64,000 nt of DNA from contig JAVKFF010000199.1 in assembly GCA_040226215.1 (NCBI GenBank), positions 1 through 64,000 of the forward strand. The letters are read 5' to 3'. This stretch comes from JAVKFF01 sp040226215 (GTDB taxonomy: Bacteria; Pseudomonadota; Alphaproteobacteria; DSM-16000; Inquilinaceae). A program made the position numbers and the translations under genes. A model generated the notes under the pieces. It was not told the DNA's origin. It was given only the letters and a program-made list of their open reading frames with translations, and did not search any database. Shown piece after piece: positions 25,610 to 36,258 of this stretch. Each line of letters starts with the position of its first letter. The first letter of the stretch is position 1.

Positions 25610-26899
25610 CTACCTCCGCCGGAAATCCAGCGTCGCCGGCCGGCCCGGCAGGTCGAGACTGGCCTGGCGGCCGGGGCTGGTGGCGACGACCTTGCCGGCG
25701 CGCAGAACGTAGCGGCGGGCGGCGCGGAGGCGGATCGCCTCGATCCTGTCGCCGGCCTCCAGCAGCAGCAGATCGGCGCGGTCGCCCGGTGCCAGGCCGT
25801 AGCCGACGAGATGCAGGATGCCGGCCGGCACGGTCGTCACCGCCTCGAAACAGGCGGCCATGCCCTCCAGGCCTGTCATCTGCGCCACGTGCAGGCCCAT
25901 CGAGGCGACCTCCAGCATGTCGGCTGAGCCCAGCGGATACCAGGAGTCCATCACGCAGTCATGGCCGAAGGCGACGGGCACGCCGGCGGCGATCAGCTCC
26001 GGCACCCGGGTCATGCCCCGGCGCTTGGGGTAGCTGTCGTGCCGGCCCTGGATGGTGATGTTGATGAGCGGGTTGGCGATGGCGGCGATGCCGGCCTCGG
26101 CCATCAGCGGCAGCAGCTTGGAGACGTAGTAGTTGTCCATGGAATGCATGGAGGTGAGGTGCGAGCCGGCGACGCGGCCGGCCAGGCCCCGGCGCTGGGT
26201 CTCATGGGTCAGCGTCTCGATGTGGCGGGACATCGGATCGTCGGTCTCGTCGCAATGCATGTCGACCAGCAGGCCGCGTTCATCGGCGATCTGGCAGAGC
26301 CGTTCGACGGAGCGGGCGCCGTCCGCCATGCTGCGCTCGAAATGCGGAATGCCGCCGACCACGTCGACGCCCATGTCGAGCGCCCGCAACAGGTTCGCCT
26401 CGGCGGTCGGGCTGCGGTAGAGGCCATCCTGCGGGAAGGCGACGAGCTGCAGGGTGAGGTAGGGGGCGACCGTGCGCTTGACCTCCAGCAGCGCCTCCAC
26501 CGCCAGCAGGCGGTCGTCGCAGACATCGACATGGGAGCGGATGGCGCCGATCCCCTGGGCGACCGCCATGTCGCAATAGGCGAGCGCGCGCTGGGCCACA
26601 GCCTCCTGCGTCAGGTCGGGCTTCAGTTCGCCCCACAGCGCGATTCCTTCCAGCAGCGTGCCGGAGACGTTGAGTCGCGGCAGGCCGAGCGACAGGGTCG
26701 CGTCCATGTGGAAATGCGCGTCGACGAAGGGCGGGCTGGCGAGCAGGCCCTTGGCGTCGATCTCCTCCGCGCCCTTGGCGTCGAGGGCTGGCTCCACCGC
26801 CGCGATGCGCCCGTCGCGGACGGCGATGTCGGCGACGGCGCCCGTGCTGGCGAGCGTTGCGTGGCGGATGACGAGATCGAAGGCGGGATTGGCGGGCAT
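25610..26899 (-). CDS. codA: Cytosine deaminase-like amidohydrolase
   Basis: 429 residues, metal-dependent deaminase. The metal site is seen as VDAHFHMDATLSLG, RSHVDVCDDRLLAVEALLE, the catalytic-zone DMHCDETDDPMSRHIETL, GSHLTSMHSM and VAFGHDCVMDSWYPLG. These are the family positions for His-x-His, His, Glu and Asp. It would deaminate a pyrimidine, triazine or related heterocycle in the cytoplasm. It is the last gene of an operon with a BMP-type nucleobase/nucleoside importer (3-base gap to the permease), which fits uptake plus deamination. The substrate could also be another cyclic amine such as isoguanine or creatinine. Confidence 0.85.
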   Translation of the reverse strand: MPANPAFDLVIRHATLASTGAVADIAVRDGRIAAVEPALDAKGAEEIDAKGLLASPPFVDAHFHMDATLSLGLPRLNVSGTLLEGIALWGELKPDLTQEAVAQRALAYCDMAVAQGIGAIRSHVDVCDDRLLAVEALLEVKRTVAPYLTLQLVAFPQDGLYRSPTAEANLLRALDMGVDVVGGIPHFERSMADGARSVERLCQIADERGLLVDMHCDETDDPMSRHIETLTHETQRRGLAGRVAGSHLTSMHSMDNYYVSKLLPLMAEAGIAAIANPLINITIQGRHDSYPKRRGMTRVPELIAAGVPVAFGHDCVMDSWYPLGSADMLEVASMGLHVAQMTGLEGMAACFEAVTTVPAGILHLVGYGLAPGDRADLLLLEAGDRIEAIRLRAARRYVLRAGKVVATSPGRQASLDLPGRPATLDFRRR

Positions 26900-26902
26900 G
26901 GC

Positions 26903-27847
26903 TCAGCGCTCCCCCTTGCGGTAGGGCACCATCAGCGCGCGCGGATAGGCCGCGCGGCGGGAGACCAGGATGAGGGCGAGGATGGAGAGCAGGTAGGGCA
27001 GCATGAGGAAGATCTGGTAGGGGATGGCGGCGCCGATCGATTGTTGCAGGCGCACCTGGAAGGCGTCGAAGGCGCCGAACAGGAAGGCGCCAAGCAGCGC
27101 CTTGCCCGGCCGCCAGGAGGCGAAGACGACCAGCGCGATGCAGATCCAGCCGCGCCCGCCGACCATCTCGAAGAAGAAGGCGTTGAAGGCGGACATGGTG
27201 AGGAAGGCGCCGCCCAGCGCCATGAAGCCGCTGCCCACGGCGACAGCGCCGGTGCGCACGGCCACCACGCTGATGCCCTGCGCCTCCGCCGCCGCCGGGT
27301 TCTCGCCCACCGCGCGCACCGCGAGGCCGAGCGGCGTGCGATAGAGCACGAAGGCGACGACGATGACCGAGCCGAAGGCGAGATAGGTGAGCGCGGTCTG
27401 GCTGAACAGCGCCGGGCCGAGGAGCGGGATGTCGGAGAGGAGCGGGATCGGCAGTTGCTGGAACGGCTCGATCCGGGGCGGTGTGTTCACGTCCGGCAGC
27501 ACGGTGCGGTAGGTGAAATAGGCGGCCGAGGAGGCGAGCAAAGTGATGCCGATGCCGGTCACATGCTGGGAGACGCCGAGGCCGACGGTGAAGCCGGCAT
27601 GGATCAGCCCGAAGCCCATGCCGACGCCGGCTGCGACGAAGACGCCGCCCCACAGGCCGAGACCCTGGTAGACCGCCATCCAGCCGGCCATGGCGCCGAC
27701 CGTGAAGATGCCCTCGATGCCGAGATTGAGCACGCCCGCCCGCTCGCAGATCAGTTCCCCCAGCGTGCCGAAGATCAGCGGCGTGGCGATGCGCACGGCC
27801 GCGGTCCAGAAGGAGACGGCGAGGAGGATGTCGATAATCGCGTCCAT
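26903..27847 (-). CDS. ABC permease, BMP/nucleoside-type (NupQ-like)
   Basis: 314 residues, about nine or ten helices, of the branched-chain/simple-sugar permease superfamily as found in BMP systems. LICERAGVLNLGIEGIFTVG is the typical substrate-path motif; LAVRAVGENPAAAEAQGISV is the coupling loop for the ATPase. It forms a heterodimer with the next permease. It lies in the order binding protein, ATPase, permease, permease, deaminase on the minus strand. Confidence 0.92.
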   Translation of the reverse strand: MDAIIDILLAVSFWTAAVRIATPLIFGTLGELICERAGVLNLGIEGIFTVGAMAGWMAVYQGLGLWGGVFVAAGVGMGFGLIHAGFTVGLGVSQHVTGIGITLLASSAAYFTYRTVLPDVNTPPRIEPFQQLPIPLLSDIPLLGPALFSQTALTYLAFGSVIVVAFVLYRTPLGLAVRAVGENPAAAEAQGISVVAVRTGAVAVGSGFMALGGAFLTMSAFNAFFFEMVGGRGWICIALVVFASWRPGKALLGAFLFGAFDAFQVRLQQSIGAAIPYQIFLMLPYLLSILALILVSRRAAYPRALMVPYRKGER

Positions 27848-27859
27848 GGGCTCTTCCCC

Positions 27860-28909
27860 TCAGCCGCGGCGCAGGCGGTAGCGGGTGACGAGGCCGGCCA
27901 CCAGCATGGCGAGGAGGGCGAAGGCCACCACCAGATCGGCGATGTAGGAGGAGACGCCGAGCGCCCGGCCCATCGAATCCGCGCCGACGAAGATGGCGGC
28001 GATGAAGACGGCCGAGGCGACCACGCCGAGCGGGTTGAGCTGGGCCAGCATGGCCACCACGATGCCGGTGTAGCCGAAGCCCGGGGACAGATCGAGGGTG
28101 AGGTAGCCGCGCACGCCCGCCACCTCCCCGACGCCGGCGAGGCCGGCGAGGCCGCCGGAGAGGATGGCCGTCAGCAGCATGACCCGGCCGACCGGCATGC
28201 CGGCGAAGCGCGCGGCGTCGACATTGGCGCCGACGGCCCGCATCTCGAAGCCCCAGCGCGTTCGGTTGATGACCAGCCAGAGGGCGACGGCGGCGGCGAT
28301 GGCGACGAGGAAGCCGATATGCAGGCGGGTGCGGGCGATCAGGTCCGGCAGCTCGGCGATGGCGGCGATCGGCTCGGATTGCGGCCAGCCCATGCTCATG
28401 GGATCCTGCAGCGGACCCTCCAGCATCATCGAGACGAACAGCAGGACGACGAAATTCAGCAGCAACGTGGTGACGACCTCGTCCACGCCGAGCCTGGTCT
28501 TCAGCAGCGTCGGGACGATCAGCAGGACCGCCCCGGCGGCGGCCCCGGCCAGAAGCATCACCGCGATCATCACCAGGGAGGAGTCGATCCAGGCGTAGGA
28601 GGCGACCAGGACGGCCACCATCGCGCCGGCATAGAGTTGGCCCTCCGCGCCGATATTCCACAGCTTCGCCCGGAAGGCGGCGGTGACGGCAAGGCCGGTG
28701 AGGATCAGCGGCGTCGCCCGGGTCAGGGTCTCGGTGATGGCGAACTGGCCGCCAAGCGCGCCCGTGGCCATCAGGCGGTAGGCGTCGACCAGCGAGACCT
28801 GCGCGAAGGCCAGCGGCACGGCGGCGAGCAGGAGGGCGGCGACGATCGCGCCGGCCGGGGCGGCGATCAGCAGGACGAGGCCGACATCCTGGCGCGGTTC
28901 AAGCCGCAT
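27860..28909 (-). CDS. ABC permease, BMP/nucleoside-type (NupP-like)
   Basis: 349 residues, about ten helices. LWNIGAEGQLYAGAMVAVL is the counterpart of the substrate-path motif in its partner; FEMRAVGANVDAARFAGMPV is the ATPase-coupling loop; DEVVTTLLLNFVVLLFVSMM is typical of this subfamily. It overlaps the ATPase gene by 11 bases. It is the first of two permeases forming the channel of the nucleobase/nucleoside-type importer. Confidence 0.92.
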   Translation of the reverse strand: MRLEPRQDVGLVLLIAAPAGAIVAALLLAAVPLAFAQVSLVDAYRLMATGALGGQFAITETLTRATPLILTGLAVTAAFRAKLWNIGAEGQLYAGAMVAVLVASYAWIDSSLVMIAVMLLAGAAAGAVLLIVPTLLKTRLGVDEVVTTLLLNFVVLLFVSMMLEGPLQDPMSMGWPQSEPIAAIAELPDLIARTRLHIGFLVAIAAAVALWLVINRTRWGFEMRAVGANVDAARFAGMPVGRVMLLTAILSGGLAGLAGVGEVAGVRGYLTLDLSPGFGYTGIVVAMLAQLNPLGVVASAVFIAAIFVGADSMGRALGVSSYIADLVVAFALLAMLVAGLVTRYRLRRG

Positions 28910-30455
28910 GGCCCGCCTCCTCCCCGGCCATCATCAGGCCGACCTGGCGCAGGCTCAGCTCCTCGGTCGGCCGGGCCGGGGTCAGGCGCCCGGCATGGAT
29001 GACGGCGATGCGGTCGGCGATCTGGAACAGCTCGTCCAGGTCCTCGCTGATCAGGAGGATGGCCGCACCCCGCCGACGCGCCTCCAGCAGGCGCTGATGC
29101 ACGAAGGCGACGGCGCCGATGTCGAGGCCGCGGGTCGGCTGGTTGGCGAGAATCAGGCGGGGGCCGTTCTCCAGCACCCGGCCGAGGATCAGCTTCTGAA
29201 TGTTGCCGCCGGACAAGAGGCGGATGCGGGCGTCCGGCCCGGGGCAGCGCACGTCGTACGCCGCGATCAGACGCCGGGCGTGACCGCGCGCGGCGGCGAT
29301 GCGCAGCCAGCCGCCCCGCTGGAAGGCCGCGCCGCCATAGGTCTCCAGGATGCCGTTCTCCCACACCGTCATGTCGCCGACCGTGCCGTCTCGGTGCCGA
29401 TCCTCCGGGATGCGGCCGACGCCCTGGCGGGTGAAGCGCCCGGCGTCGGGGCGCGCGACCGCCTCGCCGAACAGGGTGAGCGTGCCCGCCAAGGGTGGTG
29501 CGAGGCCGGAGAGCAGGGCGCCGAGCGCGCCCTGGCCGTTGCCGCTGACCCCCGCGATGCCGGTGATCTGGCCCGCCGGCAGGTCGAGGTCCGCATCGAG
29601 AAGCGGCGTGCCGCCGCGCGGATCGGCGACATGGATGCCGTCCAGCCGGGCGACGCTCTCGCCGGCGGGCTGGGCCTCGCGCCGGGAGGCGGCGATGGGC
29701 CGGCCGACCATCATCTCGGCGAGGTCTCCGCGGCTGGCCCCGGCGGTCGGCCGTTCGCCGACCAGCTTGCCGGCGCGGATCACGGCGACGCGGTCGGAGA
29801 TGGTCAGAACCTCGTCCAGCTTGTGCGAGATGAAGATGATCGACAGGCCGAGGCCGGTGAGGTGACGCAGCGTCTGGAAGAGCTGGCCGACCTCCTGGGG
29901 CGTCAGCACCGCCGTCGGCTCGTCCAGCACCAGGATGCGCACGCCGCGGAACAGGGCCTTGAGGATCTCCACGCGCTGCTGCTCGCCGACCGCCAGCGAC
30001 CCGGTCGGGCGGTCGAGGGGAACGGCGAGGCCGCTGTCGGCCATCAGGGATTTCAGGCGCTGGCGTGCCGCACGGCGGGACTGCCAGGGCCGCCAGAAGG
30101 GATCGGTGCCCAGCGTGACGTTGTCGAGGACGCTGAGATTGTCGGCCAGGGTGAAGTGCTGGTGCACCATGCCCACCCCGGCCTCCAGCGCCGCGGCGGG
30201 CGAGCCGGGCTTGAGCGGCCGCAGCACGCCGTCGGGACCGGTCACCTCAACCGTGCCCGCATCGGCGGTGTAGTGGCCGAACAGGATGCTCATCAGGGTC
30301 GACTTGCCGGCCCCGTTCTCGCCGAGCAGGGCCAGCACCTCTCCCTTGCCAAGGGAGAGGTCGATGGCGTCGTTGGCGGTGAGCGGGCCGAAGCGCTTGG
30401 TGATGCCGGTCAGCTTCAGGACCGGCGCGCCGGGCGGTGTCGGGTCGTCCGTCAT
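28899..30455 (-). CDS. ABC transporter ATPase with two nucleotide-binding domains (NupO-like)
   Basis: 518 residues made of two tandem ATPase domains, as in sugar and nucleoside importers. The first half has Walker A GENGAGKST, signature LAVGEQQRVEILKAL and Walker B LVLDEPTAVL. The second half has a degenerate Walker A (GVSGNGQGALGALL) but a good signature (LLSGGNIQKLILGRVLE). ATP use is thus probably asymmetric. Start set at ATG 30455 because upstream residues are low-complexity. It powers the two permeases that follow and overlaps the first of them. Confidence 0.92.
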   Translation of the reverse strand: MTDDPTPPGAPVLKLTGITKRFGPLTANDAIDLSLGKGEVLALLGENGAGKSTLMSILFGHYTADAGTVEVTGPDGVLRPLKPGSPAAALEAGVGMVHQHFTLADNLSVLDNVTLGTDPFWRPWQSRRAARQRLKSLMADSGLAVPLDRPTGSLAVGEQQRVEILKALFRGVRILVLDEPTAVLTPQEVGQLFQTLRHLTGLGLSIIFISHKLDEVLTISDRVAVIRAGKLVGERPTAGASRGDLAEMMVGRPIAASRREAQPAGESVARLDGIHVADPRGGTPLLDADLDLPAGQITGIAGVSGNGQGALGALLSGLAPPLAGTLTLFGEAVARPDAGRFTRQGVGRIPEDRHRDGTVGDMTVWENGILETYGGAAFQRGGWLRIAAARGHARRLIAAYDVRCPGPDARIRLLSGGNIQKLILGRVLENGPRLILANQPTRGLDIGAVAFVHQRLLEARRRGAAILLISEDLDELFQIADRIAVIHAGRLTPARPTEELSLRQVGLMMAGEEAGHAA

Positions 30456-30501
30456 CGGGGCTGCCCGGCGCGCCCGTGCCGACGCGCCGGCGCCGGGCCG
30501 A

Positions 30502-31491
30502 TCAGTTGGTCGAGGTCGGCTCGCTGTCGTTGACGTTGACGCGGAACAGGCCGTCGAGGATCTCCTGCTCGCGCTCCTCGACCAGGGCCAGCACGTCTTC
30601 GGGAATGATGCCGTCATCCATCGGCGCCAGCGAGCCGCCGCCATAGGACATGTAGGAGTACTGGCCGTAGTCGGCCGCCTCGAAATCGCCGCCCGCCACC
30701 GCCTCGATCGCCCGGTCGATGGTCGGCTCCATGTGCCACAGCGCGCTGGCGATCACCGTGCCCGGATACTCGTCCTGGGTGTCGATGACGTTGCCGATGG
30801 CGTAGATGCCGCGCTCGGCGGCCGCGTCGGAGACGCCGAAGCGCTCGGCATACATGATGTCCGCGCCGGAATCGATCATCGCGAAGGCGGCCTCCTGGGC
30901 GCGCGGCGGGTCGTACCAGGAGCCGATGAAGGTGACCAGGAACTCGACCTCGGGATTGACCTCGCGCACGCCGTCCATGAAGGCGTGCATCAGCCGGTTG
31001 ACCTCCGGGATCGGGTAGCCGCCGACCATGCCGATCAGGTCGCTCTCGGTCATCGCGCCGGCGATCATGCCGGTCAGGTAGGACGGCTCGTGGATCCAGT
31101 TGTCGAAGACCGCGAAGTTCTCGCCGCTGGGCCCGAAGGAGGAGCCCATGAGGAAGGCCACTTCCGGGTAGTCCTCCGCCACGGTGCGCGCGCCACGCTC
31201 GACACCGAAGGCCTCGCCGACGATCAGCTCCGCGCCGCCTTCGGCGTATTCGCGCATCACCCGCTCGTAGTCGGTGTTGGCGACGTTTTCGGAGAAGGCG
31301 TAGGTGATCTCGCCGCGATCCTCCGCCGCCTGCAGGGCGAGGTGGATGCGGCTGACCCATTGCTGCTCGACCGGCACCGTGTAGATGGCGGCGACGTCGA
31401 CGACGTCCTGCGCCTGGGCGGTGCCCGCGAGACCGGCGATGCCGGCCAGGAGCGTGGTGGAGAGGATGGCGGAACGGCGGATGATCGACAT
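30502..31491 (-). CDS. BMP-family substrate-binding protein (nucleobase/nucleoside type)
   Basis: 329 residues. A 27-residue signal peptide (MSIIRRSAILSTTLLAGIAG, cleavage after AQAQ) is followed by a BMP/PBP1 fold: QQWVSRIHLALQAAEDRG, YAEGGAELIVGEAFGV and PSYLTGMIAGAMTESDLIGMVGGYPIPEVN. There is no lipobox, so it is soluble in the periplasm rather than a lipoprotein. It is the first gene of the importer operon; the RutR-like box lies 87 bases upstream of its start. Linkage to a cytosine-deaminase-like enzyme points to a nucleobase or similar heterocycle as ligand. Confidence 0.9.
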   Translation of the reverse strand: MSIIRRSAILSTTLLAGIAGLAGTAQAQDVVDVAAIYTVPVEQQWVSRIHLALQAAEDRGEITYAFSENVANTDYERVMREYAEGGAELIVGEAFGVERGARTVAEDYPEVAFLMGSSFGPSGENFAVFDNWIHEPSYLTGMIAGAMTESDLIGMVGGYPIPEVNRLMHAFMDGVREVNPEVEFLVTFIGSWYDPPRAQEAAFAMIDSGADIMYAERFGVSDAAAERGIYAIGNVIDTQDEYPGTVIASALWHMEPTIDRAIEAVAGGDFEAADYGQYSYMSYGGGSLAPMDDGIIPEDVLALVEEREQEILDGLFRVNVNDSEPTSTN

Positions 31492-31577
31492 GATTGAAGC
31501 CCCCTTCGTTGCGACCGCCGCGACGGGCGCGGCGGCTTCCTGGTTTTGTGCTTTGCAGCATTGATCCTAGTGAGATT

Positions 31578-31593
31578 CTGACCGAACGGTCAA
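31578..31593. promoter_or_regulatory. RutR/TetR-like operator upstream of the BMP importer
   Basis: CTGACCGAACGGTCAA. Read on the minus strand it gives TTGACC, four bases, GGTCAG. That matches the RutR consensus half-sites (TTGACC and GGTCAA) at 11 of 12 positions, by my memory of the consensus. RutR controls pyrimidine uptake and breakdown in enteric and other proteobacteria. The place is right: upstream of a nucleobase-type importer and cytosine-deaminase-like gene. No tetR-type gene is in the window, so the regulator would act from elsewhere. Confidence 0.55.
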
Positions 31594-31663
31594 AGCGTTT
31601 GCGCGGCGTCCTTCCGGCGTCCCGGCGGCTGTCGGTTCACGACAATCGAGAAATTCCCCTGGA

Positions 31664-31686
31664 CGTATAAAAATTATTGTTATACG
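31664..31686. promoter_or_regulatory. Inverted repeat before the DUF2975/XRE pair
   Basis: CGTATAA at 31664-31670 and TTATACG at 31680-31686 form perfect 7-base arms around an A/T-only-but-one 9-base spacer. It lies 30 bases before the DUF2975 start, within the only strongly A/T-rich stretch of this divergent gap. It could be the operator of the small XRE protein encoded two genes on, overlapping its promoter. GGAGG at 31707-31711 is the ribosome site. Confidence 0.5.
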
Positions 31687-31716
31687 AGAATAATTCATCG
31701 ATTTACGGAGGCCCGC

Positions 31717-32265
31717 ATGACCGACCCCTTTGTTCGCCTGAGACGGCTCAGCCGGCGCATGCGCCAGGCGGTCATACTGGTCGGCCTGCTGATCGCCCTT
31801 GGCATCGCCGGTTTCCTGTCGCTCGCGATCGTCGATCCGGCGACCTTCGAGGCCGGGGTCGCGCGCGGGCTGGCGGCCGGCGTGCCGCTGGCGCCGACAC
31901 CATGGGCGATCGCGGTCACGGTGCTGCTGATGGCCGTGCAGGCGGGCGTGCTGCTGACCGCGTTGTGGTGCACGAGCCGGATGTTCGGCGCGCTGACGGA
32001 GGCGGAACCGCTCTCCGAAACGGCGGCCCGATGGATGACGCGGGCCAGCCTCGCCTTCCTGGCGACGGCGGTGACCCCGGTCGTGCTGCATCCGCTGACG
32101 GTGCTGGCGCTGACCATGGCCAACCCGCCCGGTCAGCGCGCGCTGTCGATCTCCCTGGGTTCGGCCGACCTGCTGGCGCTGCTGGTCGCCGGGATCATGT
32201 TCATGACCGGCCGCGTGCTGGCGGTGGCGGCGGAGATTCGCGCCGACCAGCGGGCGTTCGTCTGA
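31717..32265 (+). CDS. DUF2975 membrane protein
   Basis: 182 residues with four predicted helices (roughly 18-40, 66-92, 108-130 and 142-168). Such proteins are typically encoded directly upstream of a small YozG-type XRE regulator, exactly as here. The family function is not established; a membrane partner or target of the regulator is inferred from the constant gene pairing. GGAGG is five bases before the ATG. The next start is five bases after its stop. Confidence 0.8.
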   Translation: MTDPFVRLRRLSRRMRQAVILVGLLIALGIAGFLSLAIVDPATFEAGVARGLAAGVPLAPTPWAIAVTVLLMAVQAGVLLTALWCTSRMFGALTEAEPLSETAARWMTRASLAFLATAVTPVVLHPLTVLALTMANPPGQRALSISLGSADLLALLVAGIMFMTGRVLAVAAEIRADQRAFV

Positions 32266-32270
32266 GCGCC

Positions 32271-32480
32271 ATGGCGATCGTCGTGACGCTCGACGTCATG
32301 CTGGCGCGCCGCAAGATGCGCTCGAAGGAACTGGCCGAGCGTATCGGCATCACCGAGCAGAACGTGTCGCTGCTGAAATCGGGCAAGGTGCGCGGCATCC
32401 GCTTCGAGACGCTGGAGCGGATCTGCGCGGTGCTGGACTGCCAGCCGGCTGACCTGCTGGCCTACGAGAAGGAGGATTGA
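32271..32480 (+). CDS. Small XRE/Cro-type helix-turn-helix protein (YozG-like)
   Basis: 69 residues, nearly all one Cro/C1 helix-turn-helix: VTLDVMLARRKMRSKELAER, ITEQNVSLLKSGKVRGIRFE and ICAVLDCQPADLLAYE. It is the usual partner of DUF2975 membrane proteins. ATG start five bases after the DUF2975 stop. It likely binds the inverted repeat before the pair (31664-31686) and represses its own transcription. It lacks any ligand domain, so a signal would have to come through another protein. Confidence 0.85.
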   Translation: MAIVVTLDVMLARRKMRSKELAERIGITEQNVSLLKSGKVRGIRFETLERICAVLDCQPADLLAYEKED

Positions 32481-32483
32481 GGG

Positions 32484-32687
32484 ATGCGCGTGCTCGTCCT
32501 GGCCGTCGCCAGCCTGGCGCTTTGCGCCTGTGCCACCATCGACTGGCGGGAGACCGGCCAGCGCTTCGTGGAGTCGGCCTGCCGGGGCGCGGGCAATTGC
32601 GACGTCGCCTGCACTGCCGAGGGTCTGTCGCCGACCGGCTCGAGCCGCTGCCAGCCGGAACCTCAGGCGCTGCCGGCCGGCCGGTGA
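32484..32687 (+). CDS. Small putative lipoprotein
   Basis: 67 residues. A short hydrophobic leader ends in a lipobox-like LCAC with the candidate lipid-bearing Cys at 16. The mature part is about 50 residues with four cysteines (ESACRGAGNCDVACTAEG plus SSRCQPE), which could form two disulfides. AAGGAGG, inside the end of the XRE gene, is its ribosome site. No family recognised. Its last 25 bases overlap the end of the convergent gene on the other strand. Confidence 0.6.
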   Translation: MRVLVLAVASLALCACATIDWRETGQRFVESACRGAGNCDVACTAEGLSPTGSSRCQPEPQALPAGR

Positions 32688-32938
32688 TGGTGGGTCTCCA
32701 CGAAGTGCTTCAGCGCCAGCTTCAGCCGGGCGGAGTGGCGGTAATCGCCCCGCCGGCGGGCGGTGGCGATGTCGTCGTGGATCATGCGCGCGATGCGCAC
32801 CTCGCCCTTCGGATCGTGCAGCAGGTAGTGCCCGAACTCAGCGGCGACGATCTCGGGAATATGCTCATGCTCGGCGATCGCCGCCACCTCCTGCGGCGTC
32901 AGCGTCGACAGGGCGATGCAGTCCTCGATGGTGAGCAT
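32663..32938 (-). CDS. Conserved hypothetical protein, about 90 residues
   Basis: 91 residues, soluble, predicted helical: MLTIEDCIALSTLTPQEVAA, IAEHEHIPEIVAAEFGHYLL and RIARMIHDDIATARRRGDYR. The His- and Glu-rich text (HEHIPE, HYLLHD, ETHHHRP) might bind a metal, but nothing identifies a function. I recall similar short proteins in alphaproteobacteria without an assigned role. GGAAGG precedes the start. It converges on, and slightly overlaps, the small lipoprotein gene. Confidence 0.65.
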   Translation of the reverse strand: MLTIEDCIALSTLTPQEVAAIAEHEHIPEIVAAEFGHYLLHDPKGEVRIARMIHDDIATARRRGDYRHSARLKLALKHFVETHHHRPAGSA

Positions 32939-33037
32939 GGCCGGTTGTCCTTCCCAGGTCTTCCTCTCGGTCGGGATCGTCGCGTCCCGTTGCCGACAGT
33001 CTAGCCCGGAAGGCGCATCGCGGCGCCATGATCTAGA

Positions 33038-33979
33038 TCAGGCGGCGCGCAACCTGGATTTGGCCGCGCGCTGCAGCCGCTCGCCGAGGAAGGCGGCGAT
33101 GGCGTCCATGCCGCTGCGGACGTCCGCCGCCTCGGCCAGCGCGTTGTAGTTGGTGTTGGTGTTGACGTCGTAGGCGAAGGGCGTTCCCGACCCGTCGCGC
33201 ACGAACTCGATGCCGACGACGTCGAGGCCGGCCTGCCGAGTGAAAGCCTCCAGCCGGCGGATATAGTCCGGCTCCACATCGTCGACGATGGTGAAGACGG
33301 GGCCCGCCTGGTCAGGTACCTGACAGACATCGGCCGGGCAGAGCTCGACCGCGCCGCCGGTCTCGATGCGCACGGTGTAGACGAGGCGGCCGCCGACGAA
33401 TTCCGCCCGGGTGACGGCGCCGTCGGATGCCACGACGAAATCCTGCACCAGGGTGATGCCATCGATGCCGGTGTCGAAATCGGGCGAGTCGAGATGGGCG
33501 AGTGCCTGCGACTGGGTGTCGAAACGGCGCACGCCGAGACCCTTGCCGCCGCGATTGGGCTTGAGCACCAGCGGGCCGTCGAATCGGGCGATAGCCGCGG
33601 CGATGGCATCCCGCCCGGTGGCGGCCAGGGTGCGCGGCGTGGCGATGCCGGCGGCCCGCAGTGCCGCGTACTGGCGTGCCTTGCTGATCTCGATGTCGAT
33701 CGCGCGCGTGCCGTTGACCACCTCGCGGCCATGCGCCTCCAGCCAGGCCAGCACGCCGGCGGTGATTTCCGGCGCGAAGCGGTGGCCACGGGTGTGGGAG
33801 GAGGCGCTCATCCGGTTGTAGAACACGCCCTCGGGCGGTGTCGCGTCGAGGTCGAGCGACCAGTCGCCGCCGAGATGCCATTCCGTGTAGGCGAGGCCGC
33901 GTGCCGCCAACCGCGCCCGCAGGGGCGGCAGCCAGGCATCGTTCTCGTGGAGGACGTGGATGAGCGGGGTGCTGGGCAT
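33038..33979 (-). CDS. ATP-grasp enzyme, RimK-like
   Basis: 313 residues. ATP-grasp signatures are GPLVLKPNRGGKGLGVRRFD (nucleotide-binding lysine and glycine loop), LVQDFV, and the Mg site GLDVVGIEFVRDG with the final VNTNTNYNALAE. The Glu and Asn pattern (VNTNTNYN) is typical of RimK-like amide ligases, which join a carboxylate to an amine at ATP cost. The N-terminal part (PLIHVLHENDAWLPPLRARL) replaces the usual RimK pre-ATP domain. Start fixed by AAAGGAG upstream of 33979. It stands alone between divergent promoters, so the substrates are unknown. Confidence 0.82.
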   Translation of the reverse strand: MPSTPLIHVLHENDAWLPPLRARLAARGLAYTEWHLGGDWSLDLDATPPEGVFYNRMSASSHTRGHRFAPEITAGVLAWLEAHGREVVNGTRAIDIEISKARQYAALRAAGIATPRTLAATGRDAIAAAIARFDGPLVLKPNRGGKGLGVRRFDTQSQALAHLDSPDFDTGIDGITLVQDFVVASDGAVTRAEFVGGRLVYTVRIETGGAVELCPADVCQVPDQAGPVFTIVDDVEPDYIRRLEAFTRQAGLDVVGIEFVRDGSGTPFAYDVNTNTNYNALAEAADVRSGMDAIAAFLGERLQRAAKSRLRAA

Positions 33980-34220
33980 TGGCGCATCTCCTTTGCGCCA
34001 ATAAATCGGATATACACATTGAATGGTCAAGAGATCAATATAATCACATAGGAAAATTGTAAATTATAGCCTGGCCGGATTGAACGCCGACTTTCATCCA
34101 ACTGTCACCGCCAGCTGAAATGATGGAGACTTGATCCTGCGCCGACCGGACGTGTCCCCCCAGGTCTTCCCGCCCGGCCGGTGCCAATGAATGACAACCT
34201 CCAGCACAGGGATTGCAGCG

Positions 34221-36203
<1,983 letters not shown>

Positions 36204-36258
36204 CGCGGACGGTAAACGATCGGCCGGGTGCATCGCTGCGCGCCTGGCCGATCGGCAC

